Shown here: piece by piece, positions 27,024 through 35,752 of the stretch | Position numbering within the stretch: the first letter of the stretch is position 1 | How the letters are laid out: the number at the start of each line of letters is the position of its first letter | From: Mycobacterium sp. GA-1285 | GTDB lineage: Bacteria; Actinomycetota; Actinomycetes; Mycobacteriales; Mycobacteriaceae | Direction: 5' to 3' | Assembly: GCF_001499905.1 (NCBI RefSeq) | Contig: NZ_LQIS01000023.1 | Span: 203,623-267,622 of the forward strand | DNA: 64,000 bases | The notes under the pieces: model-generated | The model's input: only the letters and a program-made list of their open reading frames with translations | What the model was told of the DNA's origin: nothing | Database searches by the model: none | Translations under genes and position numbers: made by a program

Positions 27024-27689
27024 TCATACCTGCCACCACTTCTTGCCGTGGGTTTGCCATCTCTTGCCGTATTTCTGCGTCAAGAGCTGCTCGTGTCGTT
27101 GACGCTCCTCCTTCTCCTGGCGGCGCTTTTCGGCTTCCTGGCGGCGCATCTCCGCTTTGAGTGCTGGATACGCTGCGCGAACCCGCTTTCGTACCTCACG
27201 CGGATACCGATACAGCTCCGGCACCCCCATCTCGCGATCTTCCAGACGCTGGCCCAGTTGATAAAGCTGGGCACTCGCGTACAAAATCGCGGCATCCTTC
27301 GCAATCTCAGCAGCGAATGGTGAGAGCGGCACCGCCACACCGATAGCGAGGCGGTCGAGAAAAGACCGGCTCACCGGCTGCCCGGTCGGCAGTCGAGCAA
27401 GTTCGTGTTGCTGAGCCTGTACAAGTCTGTACAGCTCCATAGCGTCGATGCTGACGAGTCCTTGCTTATCGTTGAGGGGCGATGACACGTCCGGTGGCGT
27501 CACAGGACCGGTGGCTTCGCCTGGCGACGCATCTCCACGCCCGCCGACGTTCTCCGTCCGCGTGGACAGGGAGTGGTCGTAAATCGCTTTCCGCCGGTGC
27601 TCAGTCCAGGCGTCGCCGTTCCAATAACGCTCGTGGTCGTTGTTGTCGGGATCGAGGTACCAGCCGGGTTCGGGTCCTGCTGAAGTCAT
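27024..27689 (-). CDS. DUF2510-domain protein, 221 aa
   Basis: The N-terminus GWYLDPDNNDHERYWNGDAW is the DUF2510 motif (W-Y-x-D-P ... R-Y-W). A disordered linker (about 45-75) follows, then a helical region with a weakly hydrophobic patch (about 115-135). A highly charged helix full of RRQEKEERQR ends the protein with KKWWQV. Function unknown; DUF2510 is common in actinobacterial membrane-associated proteins. Confidence 0.7.
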   Translation of the reverse strand: MTSAGPEPGWYLDPDNNDHERYWNGDAWTEHRRKAIYDHSLSTRTENVGGRGDASPGEATGPVTPPDVSSPLNDKQGLVSIDAMELYRLVQAQQHELARLPTGQPVSRSFLDRLAIGVAVPLSPFAAEIAKDAAILYASAQLYQLGQRLEDREMGVPELYRYPREVRKRVRAAYPALKAEMRRQEAEKRRQEKEERQRHEQLLTQKYGKRWQTHGKKWWQV

Positions 27690-28019
27690 GCGCCCCCACC
27701 GATCCGTCTTGCGCTGTGACCTGGACAGAGTGAGAGATTACAGCGATGTGGGTCGCACGTTGCGTATTCGCCGGATGCGAAGTTCTTGTCGGTTCATGCT
27801 GGGGTCGAACCAGTCCGAGCCACTGGATGACCTGCGCGTGCGGACTGGCGACCGCCTCGAGGCACCAGAGCAGTGGTCGGTGCGACGACGGTGCTCAGCA
27901 CGCTGCTGGTCACGAGAGGGTCCGACGCAGCGTCTATTCCCGTGCCCACATCCCCGAACTGGGTAAGCCTCCGCACGCTCCGAGAGGCAGTGACGAGTAC
28001 TACTGATCTCAAAAAGACC

Positions 28020-28060
28020 ACGCCCCGCCTTCAACCGGACCTCCGTGAGGAGCGGGGCGT
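28020..28060. terminator. Bidirectional hairpin terminator in a gene-poor stretch
   Basis: ACGCCCCGC pairs with GCGGGGCGT over a 23-base loop, with AAAAA on the left and CTTCCTT on the right. It lies in 27690-28123, where I see no supported gene. Confidence 0.6.
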
Positions 28061-28123
28061 CTTCCTTAGTCTCCGTCCGCTCGCAGCAAGGCTTCTCGCA
28101 GCCGTCAACCGAATAGCCAGGCG

Positions 28124-28560
28124 TCAGAAGTCCGCCCACATGTTCGCGTGCTCGGGGCACAGATAGTCGGCGGTGTAGATCATCAACAGAGACTGGTCGT
28201 AGGAGGAGCTAGAGGGATAGTTCGGACACACCAGACTGGTCGCGGCGACGCTGTCGTGGGGATAGAGGTCCATTGCCTTGCATGCCTGATTTCCGAGCGC
28301 GAGGACGTTGTCGTCGGTGGCGCATGCTGCTGCAGTCGGAGCGGGAACAGTCAGAAGATTTCGTCACCAGGCCGTAGGCCGGCAGGGTGCGCGCCTGGGC
28401 GAGGAAACCCGCGTCCTCACACACGAAGGTCGCGCCCTCGGGGGGCTGCGAGGAGTCCGCGCGGGTCGAAGGATGCAGTCGCCCTGTGAGTTCTCATACT
28501 CGTCACTTGCTGAGGTCGTAGACGAACAGCGGCGGCACTACGGCCATTGAAACGCGGTGT
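28124..28560 (-). pseudogene. Decayed secreted-protein gene(s), DUF3761-like and DUF732-like parts
   Basis: Minus-strand fragments: EYENSQGDCILRP, then in another frame DSSQPPEGATFVCEDAG, a layout like DUF3761 proteins. A further frame reads ACATDDNVLALGNQACKAMD, LLMIYTADYLCPEHAN and a stop at 28124, which is DUF732-like. Frameshifts and a missing signal peptide show decay; it may be a fusion left by deletion between two secreted genes. Confidence 0.5.
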
Positions 28561-28562
28561 CA

Positions 28563-28958
28563 TCATCCTCCGTTGAGGGTGAAGGCGCAGAGGTGCTTCT
28601 GGGCTGCGGTGACGATGGCCTCAGCCTGGTTCAGGTGCATCGCCGCGCTGCCGTACACCTTCTGAACCACGACGGTGCGGGGGACTCCATTTGCGAGCAG
28701 GCCGCACAATCCATTTGCTTGGTTAAGCATGATCCTTGGTGTTTGTGTAGGAGTGATACCGGCTGCGGCCAGATCATGCACGAACGCCTGCTCGTTAACG
28801 CACAAGGTGTTTACGTCGTCGGAGTCTGTACAGGCGGCGGCTGGGGCTGCCAACATTACGGCTCCGATCGAAAGAGCGGTACACCACCAAAATGTCACTG
28901 CGATGACGGTCAGCTTTGTCTTCCCGAGAAGCCGGTGGGGCGATCCAGTGCCCATCAC
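28563..28958 (-). CDS. Secreted DUF732 protein, 131 aa
   Basis: The signal peptide is long (about 1-42, ending APAAA). The mature part follows the DUF732 plan: FVHDLAAAGITPTQTP, ANGLCGLLANGVPRTVVVQK, and a final helix ending AAQKHLCAF. An extra Cys pair sits near the mature N-terminus. ATGA overlap with the upstream secreted gene shows an operon of at least two. Confidence 0.8.
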   Translation of the reverse strand: MMGTGSPHRLLGKTKLTVIAVTFWWCTALSIGAVMLAAPAAACTDSDDVNTLCVNEQAFVHDLAAAGITPTQTPRIMLNQANGLCGLLANGVPRTVVVQKVYGSAAMHLNQAEAIVTAAQKHLCAFTLNGG

Positions 28959-29341
28959 ATTGCCCGCCGTAGGCAGTTGACGTCGCTTCCGTCGCCGCGG
29001 ACGGCAGAGTCATACCAGACGCGGCCACCGCCTCGGAATATGGCGCATTCGATGAAGTTGGCGGCACCCATGACGGGGTCGACGCCGAACGCATCACCGG
29101 GCCAGATATTGGACTCTGAGTACCGCCACTCGCCACCGCATACCGACCGACCCTCCACCTGCGTCGGGTCATGACGTGCAGCCACTACCACTGCGATGCA
29201 CGGCGCTCCAGTCCAGTAGACGTAGGTCACCGCAGGCTGGCCGCTGTCAATGGTTCCCCAGTCGTCCTGCGCCTGCGCTGGCGCTGCGAGTCCGACCGCA
29301 GTCAACGTGCTAGCGAGTAAAGTCCCCGTCCTGTTCATCAT
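28955..29341 (-). CDS. Secreted protein of unknown family, 128 aa
   Basis: A signal peptide of about 24 residues ends PAQAQ. The mature part has four Cys and a C-terminal motif IECAIFRGGGRVWYDSAV then RGDGSDVNC. A near copy of that motif survives as a fragment at 30479-30592, so this family was duplicated in the element. It heads the pair with the DUF732 gene; a shared promoter-like motif lies about 60 bases upstream. Confidence 0.7.
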   Translation of the reverse strand: MMNRTGTLLASTLTAVGLAAPAQAQDDWGTIDSGQPAVTYVYWTGAPCIAVVVAARHDPTQVEGRSVCGGEWRYSESNIWPGDAFGVDPVMGAANFIECAIFRGGGRVWYDSAVRGDGSDVNCLRRAM

Positions 29342-29400
29342 GATTCCTAATCCCCGTGTCCTTTTGCCTGAGGATATGGCGGCGGTCAGCGCAAAGAAAT

Positions 29401-29429
29401 CGGGTGTTTCCCTATAACTTGTTTGCTGG
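29401..29429 (-). promoter_or_regulatory. Shared promoter-like motif, copy 2
   Basis: Plus-strand reading CGGGTGTTTCCCTATAACTT, then GTTTGCTGG. It differs from copy 1 at only a few positions and lies about 60 bases upstream of the secreted gene starting at 29341. Confidence 0.5.
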
Positions 29430-29596
29430 CCTGCAGAAGTCGACGCCGGGACAGCTCAACGGTTGCAGCCTCCATTGCCCCGTGTGTTAGGGAACCATCG
29501 CGGCTGTTGTCACTGTGGTGCCCAATCAAACATGCGAGACTGCTGCTTATTGCCTATGCATGGGCTTATGGAGACGCGCTCCGAGGGGACGAGACC

Positions 29597-29998
29597 ATGG
29601 CAAGACATCCGTGGAGAATTTTGCTGACCATTCCCATGGCGGCTGTTGCTTTGGCAGCAGGCGGAGTCGCCGCTGCCGCACCGCCCGCGGTACCTCCTGG
29701 TCCCGATGACCCAGGCTTTTGCGGCGCTCATACCAGCTCGTGGAACTGCTGGTCTGACGTTAGCCCAGCGCGTCCAGGCGAGGTAGCGTTCATCAACGAA
29801 ACGCTCAGCTACAACATCGCAGGCATCCCAAGTGATCGTGACCGGCTGCTCCAAATCGGGCGTGGGATCTGTCAGTCGCTGGCGGGCGGGACGTCGCCCA
29901 ATTACATCGTCAAATTCCTGGCTGAAGACCTCGGGATAAGCGAAAGCAAGGCAGGCCAGGGACTGTTTATCAACGCTCAGGACATGGCCTGCTCTTGA
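29597..29998 (+). CDS. Secreted DUF732-like protein, 133 aa
   Basis: From ATG 29597 a signal peptide (about 1-29) ends VAAAA, followed by a Pro-rich segment. The C-terminal two-thirds has FINETLSYNIAGIPSDRDRL, RGICQSLAGGTSPNYIVKFL and a last helix ending AQDMACS. This is DUF732-like with an added N-terminal Cys pair. The open frame upstream has no sensible leader. Divergent from the 29341 gene. Confidence 0.7.
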   Translation: MARHPWRILLTIPMAAVALAAGGVAAAAPPAVPPGPDDPGFCGAHTSSWNCWSDVSPARPGEVAFINETLSYNIAGIPSDRDRLLQIGRGICQSLAGGTSPNYIVKFLAEDLGISESKAGQGLFINAQDMACS

Positions 29999-30134
29999 GG
30001 TTCAAGCGCTACCTGCTCCGGCCCGAAGTCGTTGCGCCGCTCCGGCCCGACTAGTCGCGACCGATTACTGCAGGGAATGGGCAAGAATGTCGAACCGTAA
30101 GTTGCTGATACCCGCAGTGCCGGAGTCTGCCCGT

Positions 30135-30413
30135 TTATCGCGGTTGCTCCCAGACGCCTGTTCTGGGGTTGCACCAGAGTGCCCAGCGGCCACCGGAACT
30201 GGCCCACACGTGCATCTCGGAGCAGGGCGCTCCGGTCGTCCGCAGGCCGACGCCGATGCCGTCGTCCATGAACCAGTCGTCGGGCACCGGACTGGCCTCG
30301 GCCTGGGCTGGAAGTCCCACTCCGATGGCGAGGGCGGCAAGACCCGCGGCTATTGCTGCGGCACCTCGTCGGGCTGAAAGGCGTGAAGCGAAGGGAGTTG
30401 GAATCGAAATCAT
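30135..30413 (-). CDS. Small secreted protein, 92 aa
   Basis: A twin-Arg-like basic start (ASRLSARRGAAAIAAGLAAL) leads into a signal peptide ending near EASPVP. The mature part has one Cys pair (TGAPCSEMHV and ALWCNPRTG) and many Trp. The family is not recognised but it resembles the other short Trp/Cys secreted proteins here. ATG 30413 is the only sensible start. Confidence 0.6.
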   Translation of the reverse strand: MISIPTPFASRLSARRGAAAIAAGLAALAIGVGLPAQAEASPVPDDWFMDDGIGVGLRTTGAPCSEMHVWASSGGRWALWCNPRTGVWEQPR

Positions 30414-30478
30414 AGTGCTTATCCTTCGCGGTTCGGGCTACTAGAGGCGCAAGGTGGGCAAGGGTGGGATAAACCTAA

Positions 30479-30592
30479 TCACAGCACCGTGAAACAGGTG
30501 ACGTCCGATCCGTCACCAGCAAGGGCGGCGTCGCTCATTGTCGGGCTGCCGTTTAGGAACAGCTCACAGCTGACCCAGGCCGCCTTACCCAT
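30479..30592 (-). pseudogene. Truncated copy of the 28955 secreted gene
   Basis: The 37 codons read AAWVSCELFLNGSP then LAGDGSDVTCFTVL. They match the end of the 28955-29341 product (IECAIF...GDGSDVNC) in spacing and Cys positions. The signal peptide and N-terminal half are missing. Confidence 0.6.
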
Positions 30593-31905
30593 TGCAGGGT
30601 CTAGCCCGACCACCTAATGCCGCCTTCCCTAGCGGCACCTCAACCGGTGCTTCGGCAGGAGGCGGTGACAACAACCGAGCATTCACCTTCGGCAACGGTA
30701 GCCAAGTAATTGCAGGGGGCGGGAACAACAACCGGGGGGTTGTGTTCGGCAACGGCAGCCTCGCAGGCTCAGGCGGCGAAAATGGTAATCGCAACCAGGC
30801 CATTACGATTGGAAATAACAGCCGTGCGGATGCGTACGGCACCGACAACCGGGCCTCAGTGTTCGGCAGTAACAGCCGCGCACTTGCACGGGGCGACAGC
30901 AATTTCGCTGGCGCGTTCGGTAACAACAGATCCGCAACCTCAACCGGCACCAACCAGAGGGTTACGGACCCGCCGTCGGGGTCCGCCGGGGGTAGCAGCG
31001 GTCGGATCGATCCCGGGCGGGTTGATCCCCGAGGGACGACAGGGCCGGTGATGAAGAGCAAAGTGGGAGCTGAGGGGCCTGTCGGGTTCGGGCTGCTGAT
31101 CGTTGGAGCCGTTGCAATGGTCATCGCCACGTTCTTGCCGTTCATCGAACCGACGAGCACCTTCTCGACTGTCCAAGAAAACACGATAATTCAGGGCGGC
31201 GGTTGGTGGTTCATCGTGCTCGCAGCATTCATTGCCGGTACGGGCTATCAGGTGTGCTTCCACAAGCCGACCAATTGGGGCTACCCCATCATCAATTCCG
31301 TCATCGCAACGGGGTATCTCATCTACTGGGCCAACAACAAAGAGTCGCGTACTCTGTATCCGGTTAAGGACGGAGTGGCTGACACCACCCAACCGGGAGA
31401 ACTAGCTAGCTTCGGTATCGCGATCTATGTCGCTAGCGTTGGAGTCGCCGCAGCCGTGTTTGGATCGGGGGTGTTGGCTTATAGCGCGTATCACGCGATC
31501 CACACGTCAACTGCCGATGGGTTCGTTGACCGCGCCTCGGCGGAATCACGTACGAAAAAGTGCCCCGACTGCGCGGAGGCGATCCTCGCCGATGCGAAGG
31601 TGTGTAAGCACTGCGGATACCGCTTTCTCACGGAGAATATGCGGTGCTATAAGTGCGACCACACGCAGCAGGTACCTGGCGGTCAACAGGTTTGGCAATG
31701 TGGACAATGCAACACGAGGTTGAGACGTAAAGCGCAGTCCCAGGCGGTGGGAGACGTACAAAGGACGAAACCCGCCCCAGTACCAGGGCATCGGGAGGTG
31801 TCTTGCCCCGAGTGCAACGCGCCGAACCTTGTGCCCGTAATTAACCGCTCGTTTACTTGCTCGAAGTGCCACAACACTTTCGACGTGCCCCACGCGCAGC
31901 GGTGA
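30592..31905 (+). CDS. Chimeric ORF: glycine/asparagine repeat domain fused to a membrane zinc-ribbon protein
   Basis: The frame is open from TTG 30592. Residues about 15-125 are repeats such as NNRAFTFGNGSQ, NNRGVVFGNGS, DNRASVFGSNS, an extracellular beta-roll pattern. A Gly/Ser linker follows. From ATG 31051 (residue 154) the protein has four hydrophobic segments (about 160-180, 204-220, 228-244, 276-305). Three zinc ribbons then appear: CPDCAEAILADAKVCKHCG, CYKCD...CGQC and CPEC...CSKC. No signal peptide precedes the repeats. Either translation starts at 31051 and the repeats are a fused relic, or a true fusion exists. Confidence 0.5.
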   Translation: MQGLARPPNAAFPSGTSTGASAGGGDNNRAFTFGNGSQVIAGGGNNNRGVVFGNGSLAGSGGENGNRNQAITIGNNSRADAYGTDNRASVFGSNSRALARGDSNFAGAFGNNRSATSTGTNQRVTDPPSGSAGGSSGRIDPGRVDPRGTTGPVMKSKVGAEGPVGFGLLIVGAVAMVIATFLPFIEPTSTFSTVQENTIIQGGGWWFIVLAAFIAGTGYQVCFHKPTNWGYPIINSVIATGYLIYWANNKESRTLYPVKDGVADTTQPGELASFGIAIYVASVGVAAAVFGSGVLAYSAYHAIHTSTADGFVDRASAESRTKKCPDCAEAILADAKVCKHCGYRFLTENMRCYKCDHTQQVPGGQQVWQCGQCNTRLRRKAQSQAVGDVQRTKPAPVPGHREVSCPECNAPNLVPVINRSFTCSKCHNTFDVPHAQR

Positions 31906-32387
31906 AGTGTGCCTAATTCTCAGCAGCCGAGCGACCACTTCATCTCTGAAATGGCTGACCGCGATATGGCTCACTGCCACCGGAGCGATGGCGGGTTCGT
32001 CGTATACGCTGCGGTGAACACTCACGGCTCGGTGAAGAAGTCCCCCGCGCCGGAGCACGCGTACCCTCGCGATACATGAGCGAGACAAGCTCGAGTGGAC
32101 TATGTGGAGCAACACTTCACATACATAGACGACACGGGCACGCAGGGCGAGATCCCCGCCAGACGCGAACCGACGCTCACCGATCTTCCAGCCACTCGCC
32201 TCTGTTCGCAAATGGGAACAGATCGTTGGTCAGAGCACTAGTACCGAACACGATGACCCTCGAACTCACTGCCCGGAACCCGGAGTTTTCAACCTTGTCT
32301 CTCATTGCGGGCACGGACCCAACCTTGCGCCCGTACGGAAAGGACATAGGTAGGAAAAAAGCCTCACTCCCGTGAGGAACGGTATGA
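31906..32387. other. Stretch without a supported gene
   Basis: No frame has both a plausible start and a protein-like composition. At 32362-32377 a small hairpin (CCTCAC/GTGAGG, preceded by six A) precedes the next small ORF. Confidence 0.5.
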
Positions 32388-32540
32388 GTGGACTGCGCTT
32401 CCTATACCTTGGTGCAGGAGCGCTTCGAGGCCGCTGCAGAAAAAGGGTTCGCCGATCCGGGTCCGTGGTTAATGCGAATCCGCCGCCTCGTCTTCAGCTC
32501 GTTGGCACGACGCTTTCCAGGAAACTACCCAGACCGCTAG
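32388..32540 (+). CDS. Small basic ORF, 50 aa
   Basis: GTG 32388 follows GAGGAAC. The product contains LVQERFEAAAEKGFADPGPW and RIRRLVFSSLARRFPGNYPD, with protein-like composition and helix. The ribosome site lies in the 3' arm of a perfect 6-bp hairpin at 32362-32377, so translation may be controlled. It may also be the end of a lost larger gene. Function unknown. Confidence 0.4.
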   Translation: MDCASYTLVQERFEAAAEKGFADPGPWLMRIRRLVFSSLARRFPGNYPDR

Positions 32541-32595
32541 TCGAGCGGGTTGTGTAACCTGGTTCACAGTCAGCTCGTGACGACAGGGGAACGAC

Positions 32596-33156
32596 ATGGC
32601 ACGACGCCACCAGAAGAAGGCTCAAAGTCGTGTCCGTGACACGCCGGGAAGGTTGCGAAGCAGTGCCGAAGGCACTCTGGCGACGCCTGGCCAGATAGTC
32701 CACAAAGGGTGGACACCCGCGTCGTACGACCGAAAGTCCTGCCTGAGTACGGAAGAGTTGGCCCTCTTGGAGCGCCGCCGACCCCGTCTAGAGAGACGGT
32801 TAGCGCGAATCGCTGCTGGGTTTCGGTCAACACGACACCCATCTAGTCAGGTCGAAACTCAATCTCAGGTGGAACGCAACAACACGTCGGTCAGTGCCGC
32901 GCGCGGAGCTGAAAATACTGCCGCACGACAAGCCCCGCCCATTCCACCAGTCAGCAGGCCACTTGCGGGCGATGGCAAACCGGCTCCGATGTGCAAACAC
33001 TGCGGTGGGCTGGCGAAGCTTGAGTCGCGCGTGACCTACTGCGATCCCGTCGAGAAGCGCCAGGAGCGCTGGCGCTGTATCACCGAACGATGCGAAGGCT
33101 TCAAAGACCCGGCAGTTTATACTTACCCGGTCAGCGAATACGAGCGCCGGTGCTAG
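32596..33156 (+). CDS. Hypothetical zinc-ribbon protein, 186 aa
   Basis: The N-terminus is very basic (MARRHQKKAQSRVRD). The middle (about 85-125) is disordered and Ala/Pro-rich. The C-terminus has MCKHCGGLAKLESRVTYCDP and RCITERCEGF, a four-Cys zinc-binding pattern. ATG 32596 follows AGGGGAACG at a good distance. The layout suggests a nucleic-acid-binding protein. Not recognised further. Confidence 0.55.
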   Translation: MARRHQKKAQSRVRDTPGRLRSSAEGTLATPGQIVHKGWTPASYDRKSCLSTEELALLERRRPRLERRLARIAAGFRSTRHPSSQVETQSQVERNNTSVSAARGAENTAARQAPPIPPVSRPLAGDGKPAPMCKHCGGLAKLESRVTYCDPVEKRQERWRCITERCEGFKDPAVYTYPVSEYERRC

Positions 33157-33247
33157 CAGGTGGTTGTTGACATCCACCGTCCACGCTATGTCGTGAGCGC
33201 GGGGCGGGGCGTAGCCGCTTATTAGGCCTGTCGCGGACGAATAATGC

Positions 33248-33431
33248 ATGAGACTCGACGCGAGCCAGACTGCGGGAAGAAGGTTCGCTTCGAGGAGCGC
33301 GGTAGCGCGCCAGTACTACCGCGACCGTATCGAGGCCAGAACCGCCCATGCCTGCCTTACGCCGCTTGAAGCGCCGCCTTGCCCGGGTGGTCTACCGCAG
33401 CTTGAAAGATGACGCTCGCGCAGCCAACTAG
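33248..33431 (+). mobile_element. 3' remnant of an IS110-family transposase
   Basis: The stretch CGCTTGAAGCGCCGCCT to CAGCCAACTAGAC is nearly identical to the end of the IS110-type gene at 42020-42105. Encoded pieces YYRDRIEAR and the C-terminal basic tail survive in shifted frames. Only the last 60 or so codons remain. Confidence 0.7.
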
Positions 33432-33658
33432 ACCCGGTCGTCCTCGTGAACCCGTCCACGTCCACATCGGTGGCGGCGACTGCGCGCGATCAGCTGGCAT
33501 GCAACCGTGACGGGTCCTGCGAATACCTCTCGCACTCCTGCGGGGTACGCCTGGCGCGCCCCAGCGCGTCGCAACATCGCAGAACCCGGGGGTCGAAGAA
33601 GTCGCAGTACGGCCCTGCTGACGCAGCTGGGGCATGACCGGGCCTCGGACGGGTTACG

Positions 33659-34027
33659 TCAACGTTTGGTCAGAACGATGTTCATGGTCATCGGCGCTTC
33701 AGACCCTCCCGGGCACGATCCTGGTACATGGACCGTGGACAGGGTTCCAGCGAGGGTGTTCTTGTCGAAAGTGGTCGTTATCGTCCCTGGCCCAAACGAT
33801 TTCGATAGAGGAGTGACACACGGCACCTGCGGGTAGGTAGCGACCCAATTGCTGTCTTGTAGGTGGGCATCGGCGGTCCAGAATGGGGTTCTGATGGTGG
33901 TGCAGTCTGCACCGCATGGCGTCATCCCAAGACGGCCCGTGACGCGACGGGCGAGGGGCGCGCCCTGTCCGGTGCTTGGTGTGAGTTCATGAGCATTCAC
34001 CACTGTGCCGAGTCCAAGCCCATTCAC
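33659..34027 (-). pseudogene. C-terminal part of a secreted beta-rich protein
   Basis: The open frame contains MTPCGADCTTIRTPFWTADA, LQDSNWVATYPQVPC and a tail HVPGSCPGGSEAPMTMNIVL. This resembles mycobacterial exported beta-sandwich proteins with two disulfides. No signal peptide precedes it; the first 30 codons read like another frame. Probably 5'-truncated or frameshifted. Confidence 0.4.
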
Positions 34028-34029
34028 AA

Positions 34030-34488
34030 TCAGGATTCATGCACTGCGCCGGTTCGGGTTTGTCTTCTCGCTCGTAAGACCCCTTGAGCGCCTTGGGCTT
34101 TCGCGGCCTTCATGGGAATGTGAGGGTTAACGGTCCGGAACTTCCGTATCACCGTTTCGACATAGTGCCTGGTTTCAGGGCTGAGGTCGTCGTCGAGCAC
34201 GTAGCGATAGTGGTGAGCTTGCATACTCGCCGTCTCTCCACCGTTGTTCTTCTCGCTGACGACGACGCGGATAGTTCCGCGCTTCATCTTCCGGGCGTGG
34301 GTCAGAAGCCAGTTGGCGTAGTCGACTTTGATGCCTAGTCGCTCCGCTAGCAGACGCGCGTCGGTGCCACCCTCTTCCATGAACCGAACCGCCTTACCGA
34401 ACTGGTGATCACCAACCATCTCGTGCCGCGCCAACTCCGTCCACGCTTCCGGCGTCGGCGGGAAGACTTCGTCGAGACCGGGATTCAT
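34030..34488 (-). CDS. Hypothetical protein, 152 aa, partner of the 34485 gene
   Basis: The region TDARLLAERLGIKVDYANWL looks like a helix-turn-helix. A basic segment (ARKMKRGTIRVVVSEKNN) and a basic tail follow. ATG 34488 overlaps the stop of the upstream gene by four bases, so the two are co-translated. No catalytic motif. It is probably a DNA-binding partner; this is inference from composition and context. Confidence 0.6.
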   Translation of the reverse strand: MNPGLDEVFPPTPEAWTELARHEMVGDHQFGKAVRFMEEGGTDARLLAERLGIKVDYANWLLTHARKMKRGTIRVVVSEKNNGGETASMQAHHYRYVLDDDLSPETRHYVETVIRKFRTVNPHIPMKAAKAQGAQGVLRARRQTRTGAVHES

Positions 34489-35633
34489 GCAATCTCCTCC
34501 ATCGAGCCTGCGCGCCGCGCCGGGCTGGCGGCTATGCCGATCACACGGTTGTAGCCAAGAGTGGAGTCAACGGTGAGGTGCATTCCCAGCTCGGTGATCC
34601 TGCCGTCGAGCGGATGCCAGTCACGGTCCGAGGTGGTGCGCCCGAGAATTGGGTCGAGGGAGTCAATCGTTTGTTTCCACAGGTTCAGCCAGTTGGTCCT
34701 GGGATCGACGACGAAGGCGAGTTCCAGCCTGACGGGGCCGGGTGGAAGTTCGGCGGCCCCGGCAACGGCGGTGTAGACCTGCTCCTTAAAGGCGAGAGTC
34801 GAGGCTGAAGCCGTAGTTGGCGCTATGAGCACATCGGTCGGAGGCTGGATCACTTCCTTGGCAGGCTCAATCCGCACGAAGGAGTGCTCAGCGTGCTGCT
34901 TGGTGCACCACACCGACACCAGGCCGGAGTCCTGTAGACGGCGGGCGAGTGGGTATGCGTAGTTGTCGAGGTCTGCCAAGTTGAGCAGATCTCGTGCGGG
35001 CGGAAGACCGACGTCGAGCCGAAGTGCCCAAGGGCCATCGATGCGCGAGTCCGCAAGCAGCGCCTCGGTGTCGTCGAGGTACGCCTGCAGGCACACCTGA
35101 GCTGGATTATCGGCCTTCTCCCACGACGCCAGACGCGGCTTGGCCGAAAGCTCCCAGCTTTCACCCTCGGGCCGGGCGTACCAACGCATGGGCACCGCCG
35201 GGGCGGGTGGAAGCAGCAGGCTCGGTGATATGACGTACCTGACCGCTGCGTCCAACGAGGATGGCGCAGGGAACACGTCAGTTCGGCCCGCGAGGGCTCG
35301 CAGGACGCTTTCCGTCTTAGCTAGGTGGTCAGGGTAGCCGTCGAATCGTGTCAGCCAGTTCTTGACGCCACCACCTCCGTACGCTAGGAGGACATGGCCG
35401 CCTAAGGCCCATTGCAGCCTGATCTTCTTGGCAGGCGCACCGGGAAGCGAGTACGTGTCTTCGATCTCGTCAGCAGTAAGCACCTGCCACCCGTGGGCGC
35501 GAGCGACGGTGCGAACGATGGCCCTCACATTCTTCGGCTCGCCCGTTGCTCCCGGCTCGGATTGATCTGGTGGCCTTGTGAAGCCGTCGGTCGAGTCCCC
35601 CATGTTCCTCAGGTTAACGACGGACACCGACAT
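34485..35633 (-). CDS. Hypothetical protein, 382 aa, possible defence component
   Basis: A soluble, acidic protein without recognised family. The N-terminal third (VRAIVRTVARAHGWQVLTAD) is mixed alpha/beta and contains a Gly-rich AYGGGGVKNW. The C-terminal 100 residues (GPVRLELAFVVDPRTNWLNL, then KQTIDSLDPILG) recall in outline the RusA resolvase fold, but key acidic residues cannot be assigned. An internal start at residue 11 is possible. Divergent (119 bases) from an HNH nuclease gene and overlapping the 152-residue gene downstream. Confidence 0.6.
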   Translation of the reverse strand: MSVSVVNLRNMGDSTDGFTRPPDQSEPGATGEPKNVRAIVRTVARAHGWQVLTADEIEDTYSLPGAPAKKIRLQWALGGHVLLAYGGGGVKNWLTRFDGYPDHLAKTESVLRALAGRTDVFPAPSSLDAAVRYVISPSLLLPPAPAVPMRWYARPEGESWELSAKPRLASWEKADNPAQVCLQAYLDDTEALLADSRIDGPWALRLDVGLPPARDLLNLADLDNYAYPLARRLQDSGLVSVWCTKQHAEHSFVRIEPAKEVIQPPTDVLIAPTTASASTLAFKEQVYTAVAGAAELPPGPVRLELAFVVDPRTNWLNLWKQTIDSLDPILGRTTSDRDWHPLDGRITELGMHLTVDSTLGYNRVIGIAASPARRAGSMEEIA

Positions 35634-35752
35634 TGATTCTGATCAGCCGCCGAGATTGCTTCCTGTCCTCCTCCAGCAGCGCCGCACCACAGCGTGGTGG
35701 CCTCGATTGCCGCGTCTCTGATCTGTCTGGATAAACCGGTACGGTCACCTTC

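Noticed and set aside
27738..28160. Minus-strand 140-codon frame
   Set aside because: It crosses a strong bidirectional terminator and has an Arg/Ser-rich shadow composition.
30650..30950. CRISPR-like periodicity
   Set aside because: The spacing reflects protein repeats (GNGS/GNNS), in frame and degenerate at DNA level.
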